This document shows, in pieces, positions 27,114-37,900 of a DNA stretch of 64,000 bases. Position 1 is the first letter of the stretch. Each line of letters opens with the position of its first letter. Source of the stretch: CAWDDA01 sp963813345. GTDB lineage: Bacteria > Acidobacteriota > Blastocatellia > RBC074. A model generated the notes under the pieces. That model ran no database searches and had not been told where the DNA came from. It saw only the letters and a program-made list of their open reading frames with translations. A program made the translations under genes and the position numbers. The DNA lies in the NCBI GenBank assembly GCA_963813345.1, contig CAWEYR010000020.1, positions 1-64,000 of the forward strand, given 5' to 3'.

Positions 27114-27713
27114 TTACGACCGAAGCGCCTTCCGTATAGCCTTGAAGTCCTCCAGCTGCTCCTCGAGCGATCTCGCGGCGGCGATTGCCTTTGGACTGGG
27201 ATGGTACAGAGGAATCAGAAGACGCTCGTTCCAGGTGAGAATCGTTCCAGCCGACTGCTTGAGCGTGACTTTATGAGGTTCGATCGCTTTCAGCGCATCA
27301 AGGGCCACTGCGCCGAGAGTCGCGACAATCGCTGGCTGAATAAGATCGATCTGGCGACGCAGGAAGTCCGAGCAGTTTGAGATCTCTATCCGCGTAGGCT
27401 TGTCGTTGGCTCCACTCGCTGAACGCGGACTGCAGAGGACTGTGTTGGTGATGAAGATCTGATCGCGAGTCAGACGGATTGAAGCCAGAAGCTTTTCGAA
27501 ATTGACGCCGGAAGCGTCTCCGTGGAATGGGATACGGGTGCGGTCGGCGCCATTTCTTCCCGGGGCTTCCGCGATAAAGAGGACGCGCGCATCGATCGAG
27601 CCATTGAGGTCGCTGAGGACCGCAAGCCGCGAGCACATCCGCGGGCACAGTGAGCACGCCGTGGCCTCGCTGACTAGTTGCTGGAAGATGTCGTGTTGCG
27701 ACACGGAGGTCAT
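27114..27713 (-). CDS. Uracil-DNA glycosylase, Fe-S (family 4/5-like)
   Basis: Excises uracil from DNA. Cysteines for a 4Fe-4S cluster are seen in TACSLCPRMCSR and in NTVLCSPR plus IEISNCSDFL. Motif 1 is FIAEAPGRNGADRTRIPFHG and the C-terminal motif is LLIPLYHPSPKA. The active-site block differs from canonical family 4 (GEAPG-x-E-D-x-x-G-x-PFVG), so it may be a divergent subgroup. Start chosen at MTSVSQHDIF (27713); the 16 codons further upstream are coded by a REP element. Confidence 0.8.
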   Translation of the reverse strand: MTSVSQHDIFQQLVSEATACSLCPRMCSRLAVLSDLNGSIDARVLFIAEAPGRNGADRTRIPFHGDASGVNFEKLLASIRLTRDQIFITNTVLCSPRSASGANDKPTRIEISNCSDFLRRQIDLIQPAIVATLGAVALDALKAIEPHKVTLKQSAGTILTWNERLLIPLYHPSPKAIAAARSLEEQLEDFKAIRKALRS

Positions 27714-27714
27714 T

Positions 27715-27772
27715 GTACGTTGTACCGCCTTCAGGCGGAATCTTTGGAGCTCAAGCTTCACGCTTGGAGGTT
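27715..27772. repeat. REP-type element plus half copy of the CAAGCTT family
   Basis: A complete GTACGTTGTAC + CCGCCTTCAGGCGG unit (27715-27743), followed by GAGCTCAAGCTTCACGCTTG, a small self-complementary relative of the GAGTTCAAGCTT family. It lies between the divergent glycosylase and ABC exporter genes, so both promoters must sit in or near it. Confidence 0.7.
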
Positions 27773-27809
27773 CGGTTGAACTCGAACTCTTTGGAAGTAT
27801 ACTCAGGCG

Positions 27810-29567
27810 ATGCAGTACGCGACGGGCCGCGAATGGTTACTGGCCTACCTGAAGAAGTACAAATGGCGGCTCGCAATCGGAACGCTCTACGTCTTCGTCT
27901 CAGTCGGCCTGGGTGTCCTCATTCCACGGCAGGTTGGAGTTGCAATCGATGATCTGACCTCAGGAGTCACGTCCGAGAAGATCCTCCGCTCGGTCATGTT
28001 GATCATCGGCATCCAGATCATCAGCGGTGTCTTTCTTTATCTGCAGCGGCGAACGTTGATCAACATGTCGCGCTACATCGAGTTCGATCTGCGCCAGGAT
28101 TTCTACGCCCATCTTCAAAAGATGCCGCTCGCCTTTTTTCAGAATAACCGGACCGGTGATCTGATGGCGCGTGCGACCAACGATCTCGGTGCCGTCAGGC
28201 AGATCGTCGGCCCCGCAATCATGTACAGCGAGCAGACGATCTTCCGCGTACTGATAGTCCTTCCGCTGATGTTCCAGATCAGCGTGACCTTGACCGTGGT
28301 ACTCCTGCTGACGATGCCGGCGGTTTCGCTGACGGTGAAGTACTTTGGCCACCAGATTCACGTCCGCTTCGAGAAGATTCAGGGGTTCTTTTCCGATATC
28401 AGCGCGCGCGCCCAGGAGAATCTGACTGGAGTTCGCGTCGTTCGCGCCTACGCACAGGAAGAGTACGAGATCTCCGAGTTCGCGCGGCTCAATCATCAGT
28501 ATGTCAATCAGAACATCTCCCTCGTGCGACTCTCGGCTTTCTTCCGACCATTGATGCAGTTTCTGATCGGGATCGGTTTTGCAGTCATCCTATGGTACGG
28601 CGGGCGCCAGACAGCGCTCGGACAGATGACACTGGGTGAGTTCACAGCGTTCAATCTATATCTCGAGCAGCTCATCTGGCCGTTGATCGCGCTTGGCTAT
28701 GTGACAAACCTTGTGCAGCGCGGAACGGCGAGCCTGAAGCGGATGCACGACGTCATGATCCAGGAACCGGCCATCCGCGATGAGCCCGGCACTGAGGTCT
28801 TTTCGGAAGAAGTGCTTCGCGGAAAGATAGAGTTTCGCAATCTTACATTCAGCTACTCGCTCGATGACCCTCCAGTGCTGCGAGACATAAATCTGGTTAT
28901 CGAAGCGGGCACGACGGTGGCTTTCATAGGCCGGACGGGATCCGGCAAGTCTACGCTCATGAATCTCGTACCGAGATTGCTCGATGCCGCGCCCGGGATG
29001 GTCTTGATCGACGATCGTCCGATTCGAGAGATTCCGCTCGAAAAGCTTCGACGGAGTATCGGTTACGTGCAGCAGGAGACTTTTCTCTTCAGCGAGACGT
29101 TGTCGGAGAATGTCGCGTTCGGAGTTGAAGAAGTTGAACCCGCCGAGATCGAGTGGGCAACCGAGATCGCCGGACTGGCTGGAGACGTGCGCGATTTTCA
29201 TAAAGGCTATTCGACTTTTGTCGGTGAGCGTGGAATCACACTTTCGGGGGGACAAAAGCAGCGGACGGCGATCGCGCGCGCTGTTCTTCGCCATCCGCGG
29301 ATTCTCATTCTGGATGACGCCCTGGCTTCGGTTGACACCTACACTGAGGAGAAGATCCTCGGTCAACTCGAGAGCGTAATGAAGAATCGAACGGCGCTCA
29401 TCGTCGCGCATCGAATTTCGACTGTCCAAAACGCCGATATGATCTGCGTTATGGACCACGGAAAGATTGTCGAGCGAGGGACACACGACGAGCTCATGAG
29501 TCTTGGCGGGTTCTACGCCGAGCTCGCTGAAATGCAGCAGCTCGAAGAGGAGCTCGCTGCGAGTTAG
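27810..29567 (+). CDS. ABC exporter half-transporter (degenerate-site subunit)
   Basis: Type IV (MDR-like) ABC exporter with TM domain at about 1-320 and NBD at about 335-575. Walker A GRTGSGKSTLMNL, Q-loop YVQQETFLFSE, signature ITLSGGQKQRTAIARAV. Walker B is ILILDDALASVDT: the catalytic Glu is replaced by Asp. Coupled with the next gene, whose signature is FSVGQ, this gives one degenerate and one competent ATP site, as in TM287/288, BmrCD and LmrCD. Intact, 585 aa. Exports drugs or lipids; substrate unknown. Confidence 0.9.
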   Translation: MQYATGREWLLAYLKKYKWRLAIGTLYVFVSVGLGVLIPRQVGVAIDDLTSGVTSEKILRSVMLIIGIQIISGVFLYLQRRTLINMSRYIEFDLRQDFYAHLQKMPLAFFQNNRTGDLMARATNDLGAVRQIVGPAIMYSEQTIFRVLIVLPLMFQISVTLTVVLLLTMPAVSLTVKYFGHQIHVRFEKIQGFFSDISARAQENLTGVRVVRAYAQEEYEISEFARLNHQYVNQNISLVRLSAFFRPLMQFLIGIGFAVILWYGGRQTALGQMTLGEFTAFNLYLEQLIWPLIALGYVTNLVQRGTASLKRMHDVMIQEPAIRDEPGTEVFSEEVLRGKIEFRNLTFSYSLDDPPVLRDINLVIEAGTTVAFIGRTGSGKSTLMNLVPRLLDAAPGMVLIDDRPIREIPLEKLRRSIGYVQQETFLFSETLSENVAFGVEEVEPAEIEWATEIAGLAGDVRDFHKGYSTFVGERGITLSGGQKQRTAIARAVLRHPRILILDDALASVDTYTEEKILGQLESVMKNRTALIVAHRISTVQNADMICVMDHGKIVERGTHDELMSLGGFYAELAEMQQLEEELAAS

Positions 29568-29704
29568 GAGTCAGGAGAATCTCACGCGAGAGCCGCGAAG
29601 TCGCGATTTGAGATTTGAGATCCGCAGATGACAGATCTCATAAGAAATGCTGTCTTGAACAGTCTTATCTCAATTCGACGTCTTCGCGCTTCAAGCGCGA
29701 CGAC

Positions 29705-31549
29705 ATGCCCGGAAAAGCACCAATGGCTGAGGCTGCTGCCAACATTCACGAAGAAGAACCGTTAGGGAAGCTCTACGACGCGCGCGCGGCGCGCAGGCTG
29801 CTTCGCTATCTCAAGCCGTATCGCCGGCTGGTAATCATTGCTCTGGGCGTGACAATTGCCGTCAATCTCGTTCGGCAGCTTGGCCCGCTGATTACGAAAT
29901 GGGCTATCGATGACTATGTCACGCCTGCGACGCAGGGGAGCATGCCGCCTGCGGTCGCATTCGACGGCATCTTTATACTTTCGATTGTCTACCTGGTGTC
30001 GCTGCTGGTGACCCTGGTGATCGGTTACTTTCAGGATGTTCTTCTGAGCGTCATAGGCCAGCGCGTAATGTTTGACCTGCGCGCGGAAATCTTTGCAAAG
30101 CTTCAGCATGTAGAGCTCGCCTTTTACGACAAGAACCCGGTGGGCCGGTTGATGACCCGACTGACAACCGACGTCGATTCGCTCAACGAGCTCTTCACCT
30201 CCGGGCTGGTTGAAGTGCTGGGTGATCTGGTGCTGGTCGTCGCGGCGCTCGCGCTTATGTTCTCGCTCAACTGGAAGCTGGCCCTGGTTGCGCTCACTGT
30301 AGTGCCTCTGCTGGTTGCGGCGACCGCGTGGTTTCGTCGAGGCGCGCGTGAAGGCTTTCGTGCGGTTCGGTCGCGCATCGCACGACTTAACGCCTTTACA
30401 CAGGAGCACATTTCGGGCGCAAACGTTGTGCAACTTTTCAATCGCGAAAAGAAGGCATTCGATCAGTTCACAGAAATCAATGCGGCGCACCTCAAGGCGA
30501 ACATCGACACGATCTTCTATTACGCGGTCTTCTACCCTCTCGTGAGCCTGATTTCAGCAATAGGGATTGCCGCTATCGTCTGGTACGGCGGCGGCCAGGT
30601 TATTCAGAATGCGATGACGATCGGTACGCTCGTTGCATTTCTTCAGTACACGCAGCGGCTGTGGATGCCGATTCAGGACATAAGCGACAAATACAACGTC
30701 TTTCAGGCCGCGGTCGTAGCGAGTGAGCGCATCTTCAAGCTGCTCGACACACCCGATCGGATTGCCACTCCGAAAGTGCCACGGATCTCCGAGGGACCGG
30801 TTCGCGGAAGGATCGAATTTCGCAATGTCTCGTTTGCGTACAAGGGAGACGACTGGGTGCTCAAGGACGTCTCATTCACGGTTGAGCCGGGAGAGTCGGT
30901 GGCGCTGGTGGGTCATACAGGCAGCGGCAAGACGACAATCACAAACCTGCTCATGCGGTTCTATGACGTCCAGCATGGCGAGATTCTCCTCGATGGCATC
31001 GATGTGCGCGAGTGGGATTTGACGACACTCAGAAAGAACTTCGCAGTGGTTCTCCAGGATGTGTTCCTGTTTTCAGGCGACATTGCGAACAATATCCGGC
31101 TGGGGAATCGTTCGATCACCGACCAGCAGATTGCCTGGGCGGCGTCTGAGGTGAGGGCATCAAGCTTTATCGAGCGGCTTCCCGAGAGCTTTGGCTCGCG
31201 CGTTCGCGAGCGAGGCGCGGGATTCTCAGTAGGGCAGAAACAGTTGATCTCGTTTGCGAGGGCGCTGGCCTTTGATCCACGGATTCTGGTGCTCGATGAA
31301 GCCACATCGAGCATCGATACAGAGACCGAGAGGCTGATCCAGGCAGCGATCGAGCGGGTAATGGAGAAGCGGACATCGATCATCATTGCTCACCGGCTTT
31401 CGACGATCCAGCGAGTCGACAAGATCATCGTGCTTCACAAGGGAGAGATCCGCGAGATGGGCGCACACCAGGAGCTACTGAAGCAACGCGGCATCTACTA
31501 CAAGCTTTACCAGTTGCAATATCGCGAACAGGCGGAACAGGTTGTATAA
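29705..31549 (+). CDS. ABC exporter half-transporter (catalytic-Glu subunit)
   Basis: Partner of the gene upstream. The ATG at 29705 (MPGKAPMAEAAANIHEE) is preferred over 29615, which reads through GATTTGAGATTTGAG repeat sequence. TM domain about 35-350, NBD about 370-605. Walker A GHTGSGKTTITNL, Q-loop VVLQDVFLFSGD, signature AGFSVGQKQLISFARAL (non-canonical), Walker B ILVLDEATSSIDT (intact Glu), His switch IIAHRLST. The 137-base gap before it (29568-29704) holds only the repeat fragment. Confidence 0.9.
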   Translation: MPGKAPMAEAAANIHEEEPLGKLYDARAARRLLRYLKPYRRLVIIALGVTIAVNLVRQLGPLITKWAIDDYVTPATQGSMPPAVAFDGIFILSIVYLVSLLVTLVIGYFQDVLLSVIGQRVMFDLRAEIFAKLQHVELAFYDKNPVGRLMTRLTTDVDSLNELFTSGLVEVLGDLVLVVAALALMFSLNWKLALVALTVVPLLVAATAWFRRGAREGFRAVRSRIARLNAFTQEHISGANVVQLFNREKKAFDQFTEINAAHLKANIDTIFYYAVFYPLVSLISAIGIAAIVWYGGGQVIQNAMTIGTLVAFLQYTQRLWMPIQDISDKYNVFQAAVVASERIFKLLDTPDRIATPKVPRISEGPVRGRIEFRNVSFAYKGDDWVLKDVSFTVEPGESVALVGHTGSGKTTITNLLMRFYDVQHGEILLDGIDVREWDLTTLRKNFAVVLQDVFLFSGDIANNIRLGNRSITDQQIAWAASEVRASSFIERLPESFGSRVRERGAGFSVGQKQLISFARALAFDPRILVLDEATSSIDTETERLIQAAIERVMEKRTSIIIAHRLSTIQRVDKIIVLHKGEIREMGAHQELLKQRGIYYKLYQLQYREQAEQVV

Positions 31550-31616
31550 GGTACGTTGTACCGCCTTCAGGCGGAAGTGTGAGAAGGTATTCGCCTGAAG
31601 GCGGTACAACGTACCT
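31549..31616. repeat. Paired REP elements in inverted orientation (REPIN-like)
   Basis: Two CCGCCTTCAGGCGG units, each flanked by GTACGTTGTAC or its complement, face each other with a short spacer. The whole 68 bases fold into one hairpin immediately after the ABC exporter stop. Confidence 0.85.
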
Positions 31617-31620
31617 AATA

Positions 31621-31650
31621 TTGACGATCATCGCGCGCCTGTTGTAGTAT
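31621..31650 (+). promoter_or_regulatory. Sigma-70-type promoter of tRNA-Thr
   Basis: TTGACG at 31621-31626 and TAGTAT at 31645-31650, spaced 18 bases, give a start at about 31657, some 58 bases before the tRNA. Seen directly as a pattern match. Confidence 0.6.
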
Positions 31651-31714
31651 TCGTAGACCTTTGAGAGACGAAGGTTTAGCATTATAATTCACGTTTCTCG
31701 AAAGGAAAGTATGG

Positions 31715-31787
31715 GCCGGTGTAGCTCAGCTGGTAGAGCGTCTGATTCGTAATCAGAAGGTCATCGGTTCGAGCCCGATCACCGGCT
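31715..31787 (+). tRNA. tRNA-Thr (anticodon CGU)
   Basis: Cloverleaf checked by hand. Acceptor GCCGGTG pairs with CACCGGC, and the anticodon stem TCTGA/TCAGA encloses the loop TTCGTAA with anticodon CGT (reads ACG). The T arm is ATCGG-TTCGAGC-CCGAT. The discriminator is T and CCA is not encoded. 73 nt. Confidence 0.95.
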
Positions 31788-31900
31788 CTTTCTCCCTCAA
31801 AGTCGGTTCAGTGATAGAAGAGTCGCAGTACTGGCAGGGTTGCGCGCCCCGACCCTCCTACCATCCAGGTCTCGTGGAATATGCCAAGGAGTAAGAGGTA

Positions 31901-34900
31901 ATGCGTTCACCCGGAAGCAGCTTCGGAAAAGCCAACGGCAATCGTCCATCGCGCCACCTGATCCTTTCACTGTTGTTGTTCTGTCTGAGTGCTGGTCTCA
32001 GCGTTTTTTCTGCCGCAGCCCAGGATCCGATCCCAAGCGTCGCGGAAGGTGCCGAAGGCGCGCAGCAGACGTGCACGATCAATTGCACTGCGAGCTGGTC
32101 CCACGAGCGGTTCGACAGGCCAACCTATCGCCTTTACGGCGACCGGGACGCCATCGGGGTGCGCCACCTCTCCAGCCTTTCAATGGACCTTTGGAGACGG
32201 AACCACCTCCAATCAGCAGAACCCGAGTCACACATTCACAAATCCCGGCACATATGGCTGGACGATGACGGTCAGCGCGAGCTCTGCCGGAGGCGGTGGC
32301 AGCACGATCTCGACCGTTGCGGGTGGTGAAAACGAAGGCTCGACTTCGCTGCTTGCATCCTTTTACCGTCTGACTTCGATTGCGACTGATCCTCTGAATC
32401 GTGGCATTTTTCTCGGCGCAGCCAACGTCAATTCAAACGTCGTCTATTTCATCAATACCAGCAGCGCAACGGTGACTCTCGCAGGCAAGTCATTTCCGCC
32501 GGGAATAGTTCGTGTCGTGGCTGGTGGCGGTGATCTGATTGATGGAAATAACGTACCAGGTACTGACCTCTCCCTTTCAGCAATCCCGGGACTCGCGGTG
32601 AGCACCGACGGCGCAACCTTGTTCTTCGTCGAGCGCACCCCCTCGCGGCTGCGCGCTCTCAATCTGAGCAACGGAATAGCTCGAATTGTCATCGTCCACG
32701 GGGTTCACGGCGCTGCGCGGGATCGCGGCTGCCAGCAATGGGAACGTCTATGGAGCAGACGCGGTAACGCCCGGCCAGATTGTTAGTATCGAGCCTAATA
32801 GCGGCTCCACGTCGCCGGTCGGCATCAACGCGATGCCGGGGCTGGCCGGACCTCAAGCAGTCGAGGTGATCGGCCAAAACCTCCTGATAGCTGACACGTC
32901 TAATACTCGGGTGCTCCAGGCCCCGATAGGTGGTGGTCAGGCTTCCCTGGCCGCACTCGTTCCGTCCGGAGGACGCGGTGGCGGATTCCCGGCAGGTCTG
33001 GCTGTAAGTGCCGGATTGGGATATGTCGCGAATGGCGACATCCAGACCATTATGCGCGTGTCCGGCGCACAGACAATCGCAGGTCAGCTTCTTTCGGCCT
33101 GCAGCATGCCTCCCAATAGTTGCGGCGATGGTGGTCAGGTCTCTGGTGCGCAGTTTACCTTGACAGGAAGCACCGACTTTAGCGGTGCGCTTCCAGATAT
33201 TGCCGGCGATGCAAACGGCGTGTACGTGATTGACCAGTCTGTGACGGCACACGCTCGAGTTCGTTATATGAACTTGAGTGGATCACAAGTGACAATTGCC
33301 GGGATAACTGTCGGACCAAACACAATCCGAACAATTGCGGGTACAGGGGCGGAACTGCCGTTTGACGGCGGGCCGGCCTCGTCGGCGTTTGTAAGCAGGC
33401 CCACCGGAGTTGCAGTTGATGGGCTTGGCAATCTGTGGATTGCTGACACCGGGAACAATCGGCTTCGATTTGTGAACCGCGGAGCAGGGGCGATCAACGT
33501 TCTGGGAAACGAAGTCGCGCCTGGCCAGATTGTTACAATCAACAAAGCACCGCTCGGTAATGTGGGCGTCTTTCCGGCCGACAATCTCCTTCTTCGCAAT
33601 CCGCAGGGACTGTTTGCCAACTCACAGGGCGTCTTTATTGCGGATCTGGACTCGGGATCACCGAACCCTCCGGGTTTCGAATCGCCCCGGACGAGTCGCG
33701 TGCATTTTGTGAACACATCTGGAAGCACGGTCAGCTTCTATGGCTCGATCAATGTTCCGCCTGGGCAGGCAACAACGATTGTAGGTGGAGGCGGATCAGA
33801 TGCCGATGGCCCGGCGCTTGGAAGAAAGTTCCTTGGCGTGAGCGACGTCGTTGTCAACGGCGCAGGTGATATCTACGTGACGGATTCCGGCCGAATGGCA
33901 GTCCGAAAGATCAGTCGGGCAACAGGAAACACGACAAGCAATCTGATCTCTTCGACCGGACTTGGTCTGGGACCGGACGGACTGGTGTATGCGGTCAACC
34001 GGACCGCAGGCTCGCTCTTTCGAGAGACGTCAGTCGGTTCGGGTATTTTCTCCCTTTTTGCCGGAGGACTTGCCGATCCGCGCGACGTGGCATTGGCAAG
34101 CAACGGAGTTGCCTATGTGACGCTGAGCAACCATCACATCGTTCAGGTCTCAACGGGCGGAGTGCAAAGTCCCTTCGCCGGGACAACGCAAGGTTTCGCT
34201 GGAGACGGAGGCTCGCCGACTGCAGCACGAGTTGATATCAATCCTGCCAACATCATTCTTGTGAGCGGACCCAATCCGATAACAGCTCCACAAACTGTGG
34301 GCATTGCCGTAGGTCCCGGTGGCGAAGTGCTTTTCGCTGACGCTGGTAACAACCGTATCAGGAGAGTTGGGAGCGCATCTACGACTGCAACCTGCGTTCG
34401 GAATGGAACGATCAACATCACTTCCAACAATCCTGTTCCGACTCTAACTACGATAGCTCCCATGTCGATCCTGGCGGGAAGTGCTCAGTTCTCGCTCGTC
34501 GTCACCGGGACAGGATTCGTTCAAGGTTCGCAGGTCAGGTGGAACGGCAACGCGAAAGCGACGACGTTTAACAGTCCGACGCAGTTGACTGCGACGATTC
34601 CACCCGCCGATGTGGCCGACGGCAGGTGCTTCGACCGTAACTGTCTTCAATCCCACACCAGGAGGTGGAACCTCAGGCGGCCTGAGTTTCACAACCGTCA
34701 ATCCGTTGCCTGCCATCACGAGCTTGAGTCCAACAAGTGCGGCAGTGGGTTCAGCTGCTTTCGAGTTGACGGTGAACGGAACGGGATTCGTCTCGACCTC
34801 CGTTGTCCGAGTGGAACGGTGTAGACAAAACAACCACCTTTGTAAATGGCACGCAGGTCAAGGCTGCGATCACGCAGGCTGATCTCGCAACTCAGGGGAC

Positions 34901-37900
34901 GAGGGCCAGTGACTGTCTTCAACCCAACTCCGGGTGGAGGGACATCCGGTGGAGTGAACTTCACTGTTGGACCGCCCGTCGGGTCGGGCTTCGAGGCTGA
35001 TGTCGCGCCGAGACCGAATGGAGACGGTGCCGTTTCGACCTCGCAGACTACGTGCAATTGGGCAGGTTTGCTGCAGGGCTCGATGAGGTGAGTGCGGGAA
35101 CCGAATTCCAGAGAGCTGACTGTGCGCCTCGTTCGACACTGGGGAATGGTTCAGTTGGACTGGATGACTACGTTCAGGCGGGACGATATGCAGCGGGCCT
35201 GGATCCGGCGACGGCTGCGGGCGGGCCGACGGGCCAGTCGTTCGCGCCACTTCTGCATGCTTGTTGCGATTCCCAATGCGACAGCGATCACTCAGCAGGG
35301 CCGTGTGTTGCGAGTGGTGAACGCAACGATCACGCGCGGACAGAATGGAGTTGTTGCGGTTGAATACGTGGCCGACGGGTGATGAAGCTGCCATTGGCTT
35401 TAGCCTGAACTTCCAAACCACACAACTCACTTTTGTCAGCGCGGCACGCAGGCGCCGATGTGCCTAACTTGTCAACAATTCGAAGCAGGCTGCACAAGGA
35501 CAACTGGGATTCATCTGCGGTGGCCGGCATGGGCCAGACTTTCACTGCTGGTACAAGACAGATCGTCAACATTACCTTCAATGCGACGACCAGCGCGGCA
35601 CGGTACATCGACGAGTATCAGCTTCGGTGATAACCCGATTCCGCGGCAATTCGTGCGGGTCGATGCCACGAACATTCCGGTTAGCTGAGGTCACTTTCAC
35701 TTCAGGAACGATAACACTTCAGGGCGGTGGAGGCGGTAATCCGGTTCCGGCCATCACCTCCATAGCGCCGTCTTCCGTTCAGGTTAATGGGGCACAGTTC
35801 ATGCTCACGGTGAACGGCACAAACTTCGTTAACGGCTCCATCGTTCGAGTCAACGGTGTTGACCGAGCTACGACATTCGGCTCTGCGAACCAGCTTACTG
35901 CTACGATACCTCGCCTCGGACATAACCGCAGTTGGCACTCGAGACATACTGTGTTCAACCCGGCACCAGGTGGGGGCATGTCGAACATAGTTCAACTGAT
36001 GATTACGGCTGCGCCTCCGCCGCCGAATCCTGTGCCGACACTTGCGAGCATCAACCCGCCCTCCGCTAACGCAGGCACGGCTGCTTTCACATTGACCTGA
36101 CTGGAACCAACTTCATCAACGGTTCTCAAGTTCAATGGAACGGCACACCACTGACGACGACATTCAACAGCGCGGTGCAATTGATGGCAGCGGTTCCCGC
36201 GAATCTGATAGCCACCGTGGGCACTGCAAATGTGACGGTGTTCAATCCTGCGCCTGGAGGAGGAACATCCGGTGCGCAGACCTTTACAATCAACTCAGGT
36301 GCGTCTGGTCCTACAATCTCAGGGTTCAATCCGAGTTCCGCGATCGCCGGTGGATCGGGATTCCGGTTGTTCGTTCCTGGAACGAATTTCACTCCGAGTC
36401 GCTTCGATAATTCGCTTCGACGGAGTGGATCGTCCTGACACCCGATTTGAAAGCAATACGATCGTGTCCACTTTCCTGACGAATGCCGAAGTTGCGACGG
36501 CGCGATCGATCATTGTGACAGTATTCACTCCGGGACCTGATGGCGGAACATCGAACCAGGCAACGTTCCAGATCACTCCACCGCCCTCGATCACAAGCGT
36601 GAGTCCGAATCCCTGCAATTGTGGGTAGTCCTGATTTCACGTTGACGGTTAATGGAGTGAATTTTGTCAAGCGGGTCGACAGTTCTCTGGAACGATCAGC
36701 CGCGAGCGACAACGTTCGTAAACTCGATCGCAACTTCAGGCAACGATCCTCGCCAGCGATGTCATGGAAATTGGAATGGCAAATGTCGTTGTCGATGTCC
36801 CGAACTTCGGGTTTACCGACCCCGTGATTGTCAACATTTCTACCGGCAATCCACTCCCGAGCATCACGTCACTGAATCCAAATACTGTTGCCGCCGGAAG
36901 CGGTCAGTTCACACTCAATGTTAACGGCGCAGGATTCGTAAACGGCTCGGTTGTCAGATGGAACGGGGCGGACAGAACCACGGTCTTCGGCGGCGCGAAT
37001 CTGCTGATGGCGACGATCACTGCCGCCGATGTGCAGAACGGTGGAGTCGCTCAGGTGACGGTCGTCAGTCCGGCACCGGGCGGAGGGACATCCAACTCCG
37101 TCAACTTCACAATTCAGGGACCTAACCCGGCACCGGCGATCACATCACTTTCGCCGAGCGGAGCGCTGGTGGGCGGAGCAGCATTCACGTTGACAATCAA
37201 CGGAAGCAACTTCATTCCCGGTGCGATTGTGCGGTTCAACGGCCAGGATCGGACGCCAAGCTCTGTAAGTTCGACTCAGATCATGGTGCCGATTCCTGCA
37301 GGCGACATCGCCACTACCGGAAACTTTCCGGTACAGGTAGTCAATCCGGCGCCAGGCGGTGGGCCGTCTAACACGCTGCAGTTCGTTGTCGGGGCGCCGA
37401 ATCCTGTTCCAACTCTGGCGAGCATCACGCCGAACTCCGTGGGCCAGGGTAGTGCCGGCTTTGTCCTCACGTTGAACGGGACAAATTTCGTCAACGGGTC
37501 GGTTGTCAGATGGAACGGAGCGGATCGGACCACAAGCTTTGTGAACAGTTCGCAACTCACAGCTCAGATTCCCAGCGACTGATGTCGCAGCTGTGGGCAC
37601 AGCTTCGGTCACGGTCTTTAACCCGGAACCCTCAGGAGGAACGAGCAATCCACTTACCTTTACGATTACCGTGCAGCCACCGAACCCGGCGCCTGTGCTT
37701 ACAAGCCTTAATCCATCGGCAGCGATCAGGGGCGGTCAGGCGTTCACATTGAACGTGACAGGTACCGGATTCGTACCCAATTCGATTGTTCGCTGGAACG
37801 GCGGAGACCGCCCAACGGTATTCGTCAACAGTACATTGCTCCAGGCTCTGATTCCTGCAGCGGATATTGCGACCGCGGGGACGGCGAGCGTTCAGGTTTT

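Noticed and set aside
28656..29486. 276-codon minus-strand open frame inside the ABC exporter
   Set aside because: Shadow of the NBD-coding region, with no motif of its own.
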